The position numbers and the translations under genes were made by a program. From positions 1,241,125-1,305,124 of the forward strand of contig JADGDD010000001.1 of NCBI GenBank assembly GCA_016745075.1: 64,000 nucleotides of DNA. The letters are read 5' to 3'. Below, one piece after another: positions 45,101-53,789 of this stretch (the first letter of the stretch is position 1; the number at the start of each line of letters is the position of its first letter). Below the pieces are notes generated by a model, which was not told the origin of the DNA, made no database searches, and worked only from the letters and a program-made list of their open reading frames with translations. Source of the stretch: Planctomycetota bacterium (GTDB lineage: Bacteria > Planctomycetota > UBA11346).

Positions 45101-45642
45101 AAAAGTAAGCGTTGATGTTCTGGTTTACCACCACGCTCGGCAATCACCTGTGATAATGATAAACCCGATACTTTTTTCATGGTGTAATAAACGGTGCCGT
45201 CAGCCATAACATTTACATCATGAACCGGAACAATGCCCGGATGTTCTAACTGCGCAGTTACCTGTGCTTCATGGATAAACCGAGTGATATGTTGTGGTGC
45301 TGGCGTGGTATGCTTAAGTACTTTAAAGGCGACATCACGCTTAAAATCATAATCATACACTTGATAGACAGTTCCTTGGCCGCCTTCACCAAGTATGTCT
45401 GTTACTCGAAAGCGTGGTGTGCCTTTTTCTGTAAAAGACTGCTGCCACACCAACATGCCTTTATTTAATTCTTCTCCATTCTTAACCCCACGTAATGTTT
45501 GACTCAGCAAACCAACTTCACCGTAGAGCTCTTCTCTTGAATCACCCACAAGGTCTTTACCCGCGCTTACTGGTAACAAAATGGTTTCCCGTTCTGCCAT
45601 GGAAACGGTGGCATTAGAGAGCAGTTCATTTGGGATATTCAT
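42151..45642 (-). CDS. Transmembrane Ser/Thr kinase with coiled-coil region and FGE-like C-terminal domain
   Basis: 1163 residues. A Hanks kinase domain lies at about 75-375: GEGGQGTVYQ, VAFKVL, HRDLKPSN, VLDWGLAK (DWG for DFG) and TPGYMSPEQ. A transmembrane helix at about 395-418 (SGLLVAGIALCCAVGLFFL) leads to ~500 residues of charged helical coiled-coil/TPR-like sequence rich in Gln and Glu. The last ~210 residues form an FGE-like domain: SGISYQAAHLYCQWLS, WRLPTREEWCLAAQGG, IHGVMDMAGSVSEFV, GFRVLLD. The catalytic FGE cysteine pair is absent, so it is probably a sensor or binding domain. Three genes are packed tightly: lyase, Nudix-like, this kinase. Confidence 0.9.
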   Translation of the reverse strand: MNIPNELLSNATVSMAERETILLPVSAGKDLVGDSREELYGEVGLLSQTLRGVKNGEELNKGMLVWQQSFTEKGTPRFRVTDILGEGGQGTVYQVYDYDFKRDVAFKVLKHTTPAPQHITRFIHEAQVTAQLEHPGIVPVHDVNVMADGTVYYTMKKVSGLSLSQVIAERGGKPEHQRLLLRQFVRLCEPIAFAHSRGVIHRDLKPSNVMTGDYGEIIVLDWGLAKILGQADVCSLRSESPAGDRRQNNQVVSGAHSVIHTGDGRSVGTPGYMSPEQAQGNSENAGVTSDIFALGVILYELLSGCKPWSSQETGAIMEEVRGGTFVPITERTKNLLPHITAVVHKAMAAESDNRYQSVNELITDINNYLNNDSVSVYTETFMESCARLCSRHKIAIRSGLLVAGIALCCAVGLFFLNQVDRKNERKRLYTQAAVLMEQEQWDRARSSLEQALALFPLDETLLKGLFYVKQREAAANQENIHQQDIEQAQQKIATVHKALMSPETLVLANVFTLLSQADERLAASDKGLRAEVVVLRDKAKEIERQQLVEQRMKVALQDLQEAETLVARGEWKNAELLCLKAAEIIPNHKHLQAVQVQVTKGLAQLQIEENRRQGNELLKQALGEQQAGNSTDALYSIEAALKVVPQKYNDTQLQHLFDVRDTIVKQQREEETSLHNQTVLESVRRLRKLCADGQAEEARGILERIRTEAFLSEQIRDLDQVVARAEQEQRNQHALVYIAQSSACIDKGKACLLSVQELSARIHQLHSAGAYDQAFPLEQLERDLKKEMSQEFEKAAGLLYEARTLASEHPQVRRAIAGYYALQVEMSYRRGDLIAAATQAVVGKRHDKENTYRLLFSGLCSVMNAGEADIILSPLIEQQHRRLETDQKKDQTIPAGTSKELPYGRYLVHCNGRDIQALWLRGGEKTSLQVPMDLPDLPADVCYIPSGLAVTVSGEERAVEAFALAKYEVSCSEYLEFLNKSRYKDAYPRNALDNTALWKQRSNGKFVLPSQQLAAAPVSGISYQAAHLYCQWLSQQTNQHWRLPTREEWCLAAQGGDRRQYPWGDYPELNLCYSGVSNTAGDLIPKIAVGSFPEDSTIHGVMDMAGSVSEFVTGRWPEQANLHLYCGGNLSDIETARFTTTSTRGIQGSYPSIGFRVLLDLTK

Positions 45643-45645
45643 TTT

Positions 45646-46197
45646 TTACAAATTCTTTTCCAACTCTTCAGAAATAATCGTAGAAATTGGGTCAAGCGCT
45701 ATATCCGACAAGGATTTGCTACTGACCCAACAACAATTCTCTGGCGCGGTAAGTGTTTTTCTCGTTGGCTGGACCGTTAATTCATAAATAATGAGAAAGT
45801 ATGGACGCAACTCTTCTAAAGAATCATCATTCATGTACCCTTGCATAACGATACCAACCTGCTCATGATTAAGCAAAGCCGCACCTGCACTGCGTGATAA
45901 CTCTCGCAATGCACGTAGACCACTCCCAAAAGCGGCAATATCACTGGTCACGTTGGCAACGTGCAATAGTCCCCCGCCTTCGTCTACCAAATAGCGATCA
46001 TCTTGGCGTATTAACACTGCCACTCGGACCTCTTTGGCATCAATGTCCGCTTTAATCACATCGGGTAGGGCAAACCACGTTTCATTTTGTAAGCAATCCA
46101 GTACAGTTAATTCCATACTTGTTACATAACCACGCACCGCGTACAATTCTCGACGGGGCATCGCCATCACCAAATCTATCTCTTCACCATCGCTCAT
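45646..46197 (-). CDS. Degenerate Nudix-fold-like protein
   Basis: 183 residues from ATG 46197; an in-frame TTG at 46218, 7 nt after the lyase stop, is the alternative. The middle holds a Nudix-like order: VRVAVLIRQDDRYLVDEGGG, then ALRELSRSAGAAL in the place of the catalytic box RExxEExG, then YFLIIYELTV and a TAPENCCWVSSKSL segment like the domain's end. The two catalytic Glu are replaced (SRSA), so phosphohydrolase activity is unlikely. It lies 3 nt before the kinase start, suggesting a regulatory or nucleotide-sensing partner; this is inference. Confidence 0.55.
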   Translation of the reverse strand: MSDGEEIDLVMAMPRRELYAVRGYVTSMELTVLDCLQNETWFALPDVIKADIDAKEVRVAVLIRQDDRYLVDEGGGLLHVANVTSDIAAFGSGLRALRELSRSAGAALLNHEQVGIVMQGYMNDDSLEELRPYFLIIYELTVQPTRKTLTAPENCCWVSSKSLSDIALDPISTIISEELEKNL

Positions 46198-46224
46198 AGA
46201 GACAACATACGAAGGCAAACCGAC

Positions 46225-47559
46225 TCAGGCAAGCACCCTATCAACATACACAGCTGACAAACCGGTATACGACGCTGGAGCTAAGCAGATATCGAGATCC
46301 GCTTCGCTCAGATGCTCTCGCACCACAGATTGGCTCATCAATACTTCTTTTAAGGTCTGACCCTTAGCATGGGCTAGACGACACGCACTTGAGACCAGAT
46401 CATGGGCATCTTGTCGCCCAATCATTTCAGCAAGTTTCATCATCACTGATTCTGCCATAATTAAGCCATTACTCATGGCGAGATTCTTCTCCATTGCTTC
46501 AGGGAACACTTGTAAGCCACTCATTAAGGTATGGCTCTGGTGCAAAGAAGCTGCTATTTTAAGGCTTACAGTGCCAAGAAGTGACCACTCAACGTGGCGA
46601 CAATCTGATGAACGTTCGTGTCCTGCCATCATAGCCATATACATGGGACCCATTGCCCCTGAGAGTTCTTTAGCCAAAGCTGTAATAACATCACAGGTAA
46701 TAGGGTTCCGCTTATGCGGCATAGTACTTGATGCTCCACGTCCCGGTACATAGGGCTCTGAAACTTCGCCAATTTCCATGCGGCTTAATAGAGATATTTC
46801 TTGGGCAAAACGACCAAGACTGGCTCCAAGCATGCAGCAAAGGTGCACATACTCGGCCAAGGCATCTCTGCTAGTATGCCATGGAATATTCGCAGATGCG
46901 AGACCAAGCTCTTCTGCTAAAGCATTATGAACAGCTTCCGCAGAATCCCCAAGAGCAGCCTGCGTACCAACCGCTCCAGCACATTGAACTCGTAATAAAC
47001 GAGGCCGCAATTCTTGAAAGCGTTGCTGGTGACGACGGCATTCTTCTATCCAAACAGCGATCTTGCCGCCAAAAGTAATCGGCAAAGCCTGCATACCATT
47101 AGTCCGACCAATCATAACCGTATGCTGATACTTACCCGCGAGATCTTGTAAGGCCTGTACATAGGCACTCAGGTCACGCTCTATAAGAATGAGCGCCTCC
47201 TGTAATTGTAAAACATCACCGGTATCCATAATGTCTTGGGTGGTTGCTCCCCAATGAACATAAGCCCCCCATTCCCCTGCTGCTTCCGCGAGCTGCTCTA
47301 CTAATGGCAGGACCGGATGACCAACAAATTCATTATCCTTTTTTAACCGTACAAAATCTATGCATTCTTTTTTTGCGGCGGTAGTAATAAGCGCACCCGC
47401 TTCTGCCGGAATAACCCCAACGCGGCTTTGTGCACGTGCAAGAGCAGCTTCCACTGCCAAGTAAGCTTCTATCATTGCTTCCGTACTGAATAACGCTCGC
47501 ATTGCTGGCGTTGCAAACATATCAGCAAAGAAATCGTTGGGGTCATCTAATGATGGCAT
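46225..47559 (-). CDS. Fumarase/aspartase-superfamily lyase (PurB/PcaB-like)
   Basis: 444 residues. Superfamily signature SSTMPHKRNPITCD; HWGATTQDIMDTG near residue 105; IGRTNGMQALPITFGGKIAVWIEE. The sequence is closer to the PcaB/adenylosuccinate-lyase-like branch than to E. coli PurB, so adenylosuccinate lyase and 3-carboxymuconate cycloisomerase are both possible. No pur or pca genes flank it. It heads the minus-strand unit with the Nudix-like and kinase genes. Confidence 0.85.
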   Translation of the reverse strand: MPSLDDPNDFFADMFATPAMRALFSTEAMIEAYLAVEAALARAQSRVGVIPAEAGALITTAAKKECIDFVRLKKDNEFVGHPVLPLVEQLAEAAGEWGAYVHWGATTQDIMDTGDVLQLQEALILIERDLSAYVQALQDLAGKYQHTVMIGRTNGMQALPITFGGKIAVWIEECRRHQQRFQELRPRLLRVQCAGAVGTQAALGDSAEAVHNALAEELGLASANIPWHTSRDALAEYVHLCCMLGASLGRFAQEISLLSRMEIGEVSEPYVPGRGASSTMPHKRNPITCDVITALAKELSGAMGPMYMAMMAGHERSSDCRHVEWSLLGTVSLKIAASLHQSHTLMSGLQVFPEAMEKNLAMSNGLIMAESVMMKLAEMIGRQDAHDLVSSACRLAHAKGQTLKEVLMSQSVVREHLSEADLDICLAPASYTGLSAVYVDRVLA

Positions 47560-47700
47560 TGGCAGTTCCTCTTATGGTATTCGATTATGTCGTGGCACTA
47601 TCTGAAGCAAGATCGATACCTTTTACACTGATTAGGGGTGTCTACCGCACGGCCTCAGTATTTCACTAGCACATCCTACAAAGAGAGCCTATACTTGTTT

Positions 47701-48960
47701 ATGCTGAAGATAGCGTGGCCCTGTCTGTTTATGAACACCATTGCGACTGGACTATTGTGTGTACAAATAGCTGCCGCTGACGGCACTGAGAACACAACAG
47801 ATGTACCAGACCCTTTTGGTCTTGGGGAACGATTAGCCCTAATTGATTATTGCCAAGAGCACCAATTACAACATGCAGGCGACACAAGCCTCACCACGTT
47901 ACGGAAATTGTATCGTGCCCATGCCACCTCCCCACGTAACTATGAAGATGCACTAGAACGGAATCAAAAACAACGCCTCACAACATACTTGCAACGATCT
48001 TATTTTATTTCTCTACCGCTAGATGCCACGCTGGAAGAATTACAAGCCATTCGAGAAGACCAAGAGCGCCTTGCTCAACAGGCTGATGATGATTTCATTC
48101 AATATTTATCAACATTAGCTCCTTCCGCTCCCCATCAACAGCAGAATACAACAACATACAAAACACCGAGCACCCAAAAACATCCTCAACAGACATCTTT
48201 AATCAAACAACAGTATTTTTACCCTCCTGCCTGTGCAGAAAAAATTCGCGCCATTCCTGATCTGTATCAGGCCTCGCGAGAATTAGGCATGGAGGAAGGT
48301 GGGGCCTTTCATTGCGCTCCGACCGCTGTATCCAACTCCTTTATTTGGCTTGCACGCAACGGCTATCCGAAGCTCGCCTTTAATGCACCACTCAAGCGCT
48401 CCTCTCATTATAAGCTCGCGCAATTGTTAAGCACCGATGAGTACATGGCAACCAATACCAATAAGGGTTCTTACACAACAGGAGTGATAACGGCTGTCAG
48501 CAAACATGTACGTGAATCTGGTTATAAACCAGCACAGTTGTCGTGCATGGGATTTCGAGTTGCTGGAGTTGACTCTAGCTGGGAGCGACCAACATTTGAT
48601 TTTATTAAAGATAATACAGTCGGTACGTCAGTCGTATGGCTGGCACTGGGTTTCTATCAATACGACCAAGAACACGATCTCTATACACGCTACAATGGTC
48701 ACCTAATTACGGTAACGGGGTACGGAGTAAATAAACGCAAACAAAAAGACCCCAACATCTTAGTGTTTAATGACCCGGGAGCTGGTAAGCGGCGCTCCAG
48801 CGAATATATGCCTCTTACCACATTACCCCAAGGCAAGCTCTCAAATGGTCACCAGAGTATTCCAGCAGCAGGCAATCTCATTTTTGCCAAAGAATATCCC
48901 TTTGTAACCGCAGGGACGACAGTCATTATAGAGACAGCCATCGCCCTTCGTATGAAATAG
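47701..48960 (+). CDS. Secreted C39-like/papain-fold cysteine peptidase
   Basis: About 419 residues from ATG 47701, preferred because TATACT ends 5 nt upstream and a signal peptide follows (IAWPCLFMNTIATGLLCVQIAAADG). The catalytic domain at the C-terminus has GAFHCAPTAVSN (Cys), a GHLITVTGYG histidine and VFNDPGAGK (Asn/Asp), which are features of the peptidase C39-like family. A ~170-residue helical, charged region with a Thr/Gln-rich linker precedes it. The GTG at 47638 is rejected. Target unknown; its secretion may suit cleavage of envelope proteins. Confidence 0.75.
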   Translation: MLKIAWPCLFMNTIATGLLCVQIAAADGTENTTDVPDPFGLGERLALIDYCQEHQLQHAGDTSLTTLRKLYRAHATSPRNYEDALERNQKQRLTTYLQRSYFISLPLDATLEELQAIREDQERLAQQADDDFIQYLSTLAPSAPHQQQNTTTYKTPSTQKHPQQTSLIKQQYFYPPACAEKIRAIPDLYQASRELGMEEGGAFHCAPTAVSNSFIWLARNGYPKLAFNAPLKRSSHYKLAQLLSTDEYMATNTNKGSYTTGVITAVSKHVRESGYKPAQLSCMGFRVAGVDSSWERPTFDFIKDNTVGTSVVWLALGFYQYDQEHDLYTRYNGHLITVTGYGVNKRKQKDPNILVFNDPGAGKRRSSEYMPLTTLPQGKLSNGHQSIPAAGNLIFAKEYPFVTAGTTVIIETAIALRMK

Positions 48961-48970
48961 AAAATCGCAT

Positions 48971-49013
48971 TTCAAGTAGGTATTCAGCGCACATTTTATA
49001 GAATACCCTTGAA
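48971..49013. terminator. Interrupted inverted repeat, candidate bidirectional terminator
   Basis: TTCAA-GTA-GGTATTC pairs with GAATACC-C-TTGAA across a 15-nt loop, giving 7 bp plus 5 bp of stem around an internal loop. It lies between the convergent peptidase and kinase genes. There are no strong T-runs, so the terminator call is tentative. Confidence 0.4.
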
Positions 49014-49079
49014 CTTATTTCAAATACAAACAAGACTCACAGACAGTATTTGCCTGAATATGCCTGAATCCAACTCAGG

Positions 49080-51074
49080 CTAATCTTTGAGCCATTTTGA
49101 TGGCCCATGTGGCCAAATTTCGATAACCTCTATAACTGTTCCCTTTGGTAGAAACAAGGAAACCTGAGCAGAATCGCTTTCACGTAATGCTTGTATGGAA
49201 CGACGGCCTGTATCTTTGCGATTCCATTTTGCGCGAATATCGCCTTCGCGCACTAATAAGCCGATATCTAATGGAACCATTCGCTCTGGTGTTATCCGAC
49301 CACTCTGACCATCTTGTAATAAAATATCACCACTTTCATTCTGAACGCTGACATGAATACCTTTTTCACTCACCTGACAACTGGTAACTGGCGAACGTTC
49401 TTTATCACCAACAATACGTAATTGAAAACCAGGCTTCGTTCGTACTCGTAACCAACAATAAACGGAACCACGACCATACCCCTTGAGTGTCCATTCGGTA
49501 TCCGCAGTAATGTGGAGCCCTTGTTTTCCTGGCTCCAAACTCATAACCCAGTTTCGGTCTCCACGAGTAATAGCGTACTGCAATTCTTCAAGTGATTGTG
49601 AATAGCGTTCCATGCTTGAAAAATCGGTACGTAAACGACGGTGCTGCTTAATATCTGTATGAAGTCCATAATACCGTTGAGCTGCTACGGGATAATCTTC
49701 AGCATAGGCCGCAACGTCACGTTTAAGTACCTGCAAAGCTTTCTGCTGGTCTGTGGTCAACTGTCCTTGGCGACCATCTCGAATATCTTTTGCAGCGCGT
49801 TCCAGTTTTGCAATATTTGTATCAATACGCTTACGGGTTTTATCAAGCATGCTCGGAACAAATGTTAACCCAAGCACCAGCACGATTGCCAACACCGTTG
49901 CCGGAAGCCCCCACATAACCTTCGGGTGAGCGTTGCGGAAATAAGAGAAGAAGCGGCGTGGATGCACACGTTTCCAAAAAAACAAACGTTCTCCGCGAGA
50001 GAATTTATCAAGATCAGAAATAAATTGGCTCATACCTTGATAACGCTCTTCTTGGCGATGGGCAATAGCCTTCAAGATAATATATTCCAAGCCTCGCGGA
50101 AAATTCGGTAAGAAATCCCGTGGCCAACGAGACTCTTCTTTTTCTGTACGAATAGCAGCTAAGGCAACTTCACGCTCGGATAAATGATAATAAGGCAAGC
50201 CACCTTTGGTCGCAAATTCAAAGAGAACAATACCAAGGCTATAAACATCACTACGATAATCAACACGCTTGGCATCTGTTGCCTGTTCTGGGCTCATATA
50301 ATCAAGCGTACCAATAATTTGACCAGTACGTGTAAGACCGTGGCTATGGTCTACCTCTTTAGCAATACCAAAATCAGTTAATAAGGGGTGGTTTTTATCG
50401 CCGAGAATATTTTCTGGTTTTAAATCTCTATGCACCACACCACAGCTATGGGCATGGTCTAAGGCAGTTGCTATACACCGTACAATATGAACAGCCTCTG
50501 TTACACTGGTAGAGGTATGATCGTAATCACGACGAGCAAGGTCCATAACCATAAAAGCAACATCACGATGTTTACCACGTTCTATCTGGAAATTCTGTGA
50601 CTGCTCATCAACGCTGCTATCTGAGCCATGCATAGCATGAACAGATACGATATAAGGGTGTGAACCAAGTCGTTTAGCCCAGTCTGCTTCGTGCAAAAAA
50701 CGTCTATATCCAGCAGTTTCTTTTCGGGCCGTACACACTTTAATGGCAAAACGTCCATCATCTGAGAGGGTTGTCCCCAACATATCGCTCGCCATTCGAG
50801 CCAACTCTGAACGCTCTAAACCTTCTAGCTCTTTGACGATAGCAAGACGGTCTTGAGGCGCATAATTCATGGTAAGGACATGAATGAAATCATACTCGGC
50901 CTCATAAACCTCGCCCATACCACCACGACCAAGACCATTCAGCAGACGCCATATACCAATGGTCTCGCCAACCATCGGGTAGTCATCAAAAGAGAAACTA
51001 CTCGATCCAGCAAAAACATCTCCACCTTTCGGTGGCGTTTCAGGAGTATTGCCTGCGGCCTTTTTCCCAGCCAT
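49080..51074 (-). CDS. Transmembrane Ser/Thr protein kinase with large insertion before the ATP-site lysine
   Basis: 664 residues. A proline-rich leader precedes the kinase domain: GLGRGGMGEVYEAE (48-61), HRDLKPEN, TDFGIAKEV, GTLDYMSPEQ. Between the glycine loop and the catalytic lysine (K112 in FAIKV) about 56 residues occur where roughly 15-20 are usual. A transmembrane helix (VMWGLPATVLAIVLVLGLTFV) at about 385-405 is followed by a coiled coil and a ~180-residue beta-rich domain that should be outside. It starts 2 nt after the coiled-coil gene's stop, so the two form one unit. Confidence 0.9.
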   Translation of the reverse strand: MAGKKAAGNTPETPPKGGDVFAGSSSFSFDDYPMVGETIGIWRLLNGLGRGGMGEVYEAEYDFIHVLTMNYAPQDRLAIVKELEGLERSELARMASDMLGTTLSDDGRFAIKVCTARKETAGYRRFLHEADWAKRLGSHPYIVSVHAMHGSDSSVDEQSQNFQIERGKHRDVAFMVMDLARRDYDHTSTSVTEAVHIVRCIATALDHAHSCGVVHRDLKPENILGDKNHPLLTDFGIAKEVDHSHGLTRTGQIIGTLDYMSPEQATDAKRVDYRSDVYSLGIVLFEFATKGGLPYYHLSEREVALAAIRTEKEESRWPRDFLPNFPRGLEYIILKAIAHRQEERYQGMSQFISDLDKFSRGERLFFWKRVHPRRFFSYFRNAHPKVMWGLPATVLAIVLVLGLTFVPSMLDKTRKRIDTNIAKLERAAKDIRDGRQGQLTTDQQKALQVLKRDVAAYAEDYPVAAQRYYGLHTDIKQHRRLRTDFSSMERYSQSLEELQYAITRGDRNWVMSLEPGKQGLHITADTEWTLKGYGRGSVYCWLRVRTKPGFQLRIVGDKERSPVTSCQVSEKGIHVSVQNESGDILLQDGQSGRITPERMVPLDIGLLVREGDIRAKWNRKDTGRRSIQALRESDSAQVSLFLPKGTVIEVIEIWPHGPSKWLKD

Positions 51075-51075
51075 A

Positions 51076-52611
51076 CTAATGGAGTCGTTTGTATTTCATG
51101 CAGGTATATTGATTACGACTCGCTGAAATAATTTTGGAGCCAAGTCGCTCGTTACTTTCATCTTTAGCATACAATTTATTATAAATCTTTAGGGCATCCA
51201 GAAAGTATTTACGCGCCCGAGAATACTTTGCATCACGTGCTCCTGTAGCTGGCATATTAAACGCTTCTTTTAATAGTATCTCACCTTTTTTATTTAACGT
51301 ATCTGCATCACCCTCTGCACCACTTACTGTTGCAAATGTTCTTTCTTCTTCGATCCGTTCTTCTTCTACAGCCTTTTCTTCTGCCTTCTCTTCAGCAATA
51401 ATTTTTTCAACCACCTCTTTCGCTTTGGTTTGCCGTGCAAGCGCCAAACGTTCTTCGCGCTCTTTCCGAATGGCTGCCTTCTTCTCCTCTTCGGCTTTAC
51501 GCGCAAGCTTCAAAGCCTTCTTCGCATCGTTGTTATAAAAAGCATCTGCCTGTGCAAAAATAGATGTATCTGAATACTGTGTACGCAATTTGGCCATGAA
51601 ACCATTAGCACTGGTTTTGTTACCTTTTTTCATATTTGAGACAACTTTGTCATACAAGTTCGTGGCTTTATCTTCACGAACGGTGATAGACAATTGTGGA
51701 TCAAGTGCCAAAGCTTTATCGAGCAATTCTGTAACCCGCTCATCCAAACGGTTTTGATAAGCAAATGATGCTGCGGCAAACAGGGCCAGTGCATCGTTTT
51801 GTAAGTCTTTGTCTCGTTGAATACGTTGAAGGTTATCATCCAATTGGTTCATGCATTTCGCACGAATAGATTTGAGATCGGCCGCTTCCACTTTCATAAT
51901 TTTGTTTGATGGGTAGTCCGCCGTTGACCGACCATTCATCCGTAACTTAACTGAACCTTTGGCACTTTCTACATAAGCAACCGCGTCTGATGCAGCTGGA
52001 ATCTCATTACCACTACGTGTAAGCGGCACTGCTTGAAACGTTGTTCCGGCTTGTGTGTAAACAATAACGCTGTGGGGGCTAGTCGCATCGTTACGAGCCA
52101 TGCCCCCTTCGATCGAATCCAGTTTATTCATAAAGGTACGTAAATTTTTCGCACGACGAGCAAGGTCACGCGCTTCAAACTCAAGCTGACCTGATGCGGT
52201 GAGCGTTGTGATACGAGAAGATAGATTGGCAACCTTGTCCCACTCAAAATTACGATAATGATCCTTTGCCTCTGCCAATAAAGCCGTGGCTTTAGCATCT
52301 TGGTTCACAGGCTCTTCAATAGCTCTGGTTTGGGGTTGCTTATCCTCAATCGTTCGTTCTTGCTGAGCACTCTCTTTCTTCACTACTGGCCGTGCAACTG
52401 ATTCTAAATCGCTGCCTCTGGTTTCTGCAAATAATTCTGGCGATGTCAGACGAGATTCGATAGGAACAGCACCTATCTCTTCTGGTCGTTCAACTAAACC
52501 GAGCGACTCACGGATATTTGCCCCAAATAAGACAAAAGTTGCCAACGCAGCAGCTGCCAATACAAAAACAACAATTCCAAATGCGCCACCATGGCGTGTT
52601 GAATGATTCAT
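51076..52611 (-). CDS. Single-pass membrane protein with long coiled-coil/TPR-like region
   Basis: 511 residues from ATG 52611 with AAGGA 7 nt upstream. An N-terminal transmembrane helix (FGIVVFVLAAAALATFVLFG) is followed by ~470 residues predicted to be outside the cytoplasm. Helical repeats with a TPR-like spacing (residues ~100-370) give way to a Glu/Lys-rich coiled coil (ARKAEEEKKAAIRKEREER) and a final TPR-like part. Unknown family. It lies just upstream of the kinase gene on the same strand and could be its partner or substrate; this is inferred from gene order only. Confidence 0.65.
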   Translation of the reverse strand: MNHSTRHGGAFGIVVFVLAAAALATFVLFGANIRESLGLVERPEEIGAVPIESRLTSPELFAETRGSDLESVARPVVKKESAQQERTIEDKQPQTRAIEEPVNQDAKATALLAEAKDHYRNFEWDKVANLSSRITTLTASGQLEFEARDLARRAKNLRTFMNKLDSIEGGMARNDATSPHSVIVYTQAGTTFQAVPLTRSGNEIPAASDAVAYVESAKGSVKLRMNGRSTADYPSNKIMKVEAADLKSIRAKCMNQLDDNLQRIQRDKDLQNDALALFAAASFAYQNRLDERVTELLDKALALDPQLSITVREDKATNLYDKVVSNMKKGNKTSANGFMAKLRTQYSDTSIFAQADAFYNNDAKKALKLARKAEEEKKAAIRKEREERLALARQTKAKEVVEKIIAEEKAEEKAVEEERIEEERTFATVSGAEGDADTLNKKGEILLKEAFNMPATGARDAKYSRARKYFLDALKIYNKLYAKDESNERLGSKIISASRNQYTCMKYKRLH

Positions 52612-52844
52612 AGATCGTCCTTCTCTACCTGCCACGAAGGCTGGCCTCTCTTTACAAACTGCGCCCGGCCGATGAAGATCAGCCAGATTCACAGCGAGGT
52701 GAACGGTACGCAACAGCGACCATGCTGCCAGTCAAAAATAGTCACGCAACGCAGGAGAGCATCAACCGCTACTCTCTTAGCACAGCACTATTTGCAGGTA
52801 TAAACGCGCTAGCACTGCCAAGGTTCATTACTATACTGAGTTGC

Positions 52845-53774
52845 ATGAATGATACCATCCTACTTATCCTGATTCTGCTTGCCGACCCTCAATGCGAACC
52901 AACAGCACAGCTAATTTCACAATCCCTTTATCAAGAAGGGGTTACAGAGGTTTTACTTGGTGAAAGCGCTGTTCAGCGTATCGAAGAAGAAGGTATTCGT
53001 GCTGCCGATATACTAGCTGACAACCATATGGGCAAAGAACTCACCAAGTATAACAACAACATGGTCATCATTCACCTCTCTCAAATGACAACTTCAAAAG
53101 ATCAGCGCATAGATGCTCAGCTTTGGCTTGAAGGCCGCAGTGATATGTACACAAACATAGATGGCAGTACAGAGAAGAATGCCAGCCCCTATGTTGCTGC
53201 TGGCGTGAAAAAACTACTGGCTCCCCTCATACAATCCAGAACAAGTAAAAACGCTGGCAATAACACTGCACCGACCATTCCCATTACCACGCTCGTAGAT
53301 AGAGAACAATGGGAGCCTCTTCTTGGCGCATTGGCAACGATACCTGCCAACAAACGGACTCAGCGAGAATGGTATTACGAGGTCATGGCTTATGTCCGTC
53401 TTGATCAACGCGATGCCGCTGTTGATGCACTCAACCGCTTCCGCACCGCCTACCCCAAGCATTTTTTACTTTCTGCCGCAGAATCACTTATCCCACTACG
53501 TGACCCTAGTGAAGCAGTCCTTCCAACTCTTGAAGATGAGCTTCAAGCACCCACTAGCACCACACATGCAGAAATTACCGTAACCACCAGTGTTGAAAAC
53601 TGGGCTCCAGATCATTTAAACACAAGCACATCACACTCAACGACAACAACCGAGACAACTGCCGATAACAACAACGAACAAACAAGCTCTAGCAGTACAA
53701 CTGAAATCATCACTGATACCGGCAGCACGACGACCATAGAAACAACAAGAGAAACAACAACAGCGACGAAATAA
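52845..53774 (+). CDS. TPR-like protein with Thr/Ser-rich C-terminal tail
   Basis: 309 residues from ATG 52845. A TATACT box ends 7 nt upstream and no ribosome-binding site is visible. A short hydrophobic N-terminus (TILLILILLADPQ) may be a signal peptide. Residues ~180-230 have a TPR-like unit (REWYYEVMAYVRLDQRDAAVDALNRFR). The last ~75 residues are almost only Thr, Ser, Glu and Asn (TTTTETTADNNNEQ, SSSSTTEIITD), a disordered stretch that could be glycosylated. No family is recognised. Confidence 0.6.
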   Translation: MNDTILLILILLADPQCEPTAQLISQSLYQEGVTEVLLGESAVQRIEEEGIRAADILADNHMGKELTKYNNNMVIIHLSQMTTSKDQRIDAQLWLEGRSDMYTNIDGSTEKNASPYVAAGVKKLLAPLIQSRTSKNAGNNTAPTIPITTLVDREQWEPLLGALATIPANKRTQREWYYEVMAYVRLDQRDAAVDALNRFRTAYPKHFLLSAAESLIPLRDPSEAVLPTLEDELQAPTSTTHAEITVTTSVENWAPDHLNTSTSHSTTTTETTADNNNEQTSSSSTTEIITDTGSTTTIETTRETTTATK

Positions 53775-53789
53775 AACAGGATCATAAAC

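Noticed and set aside
49062-49080. GCCTGA/TCAGGC hairpin overlapping the kinase stop codon
   Set aside because: Six base pairs, within the stop region, and no T-run; the repeat GCCTGAAT just upstream makes chance pairing likely.
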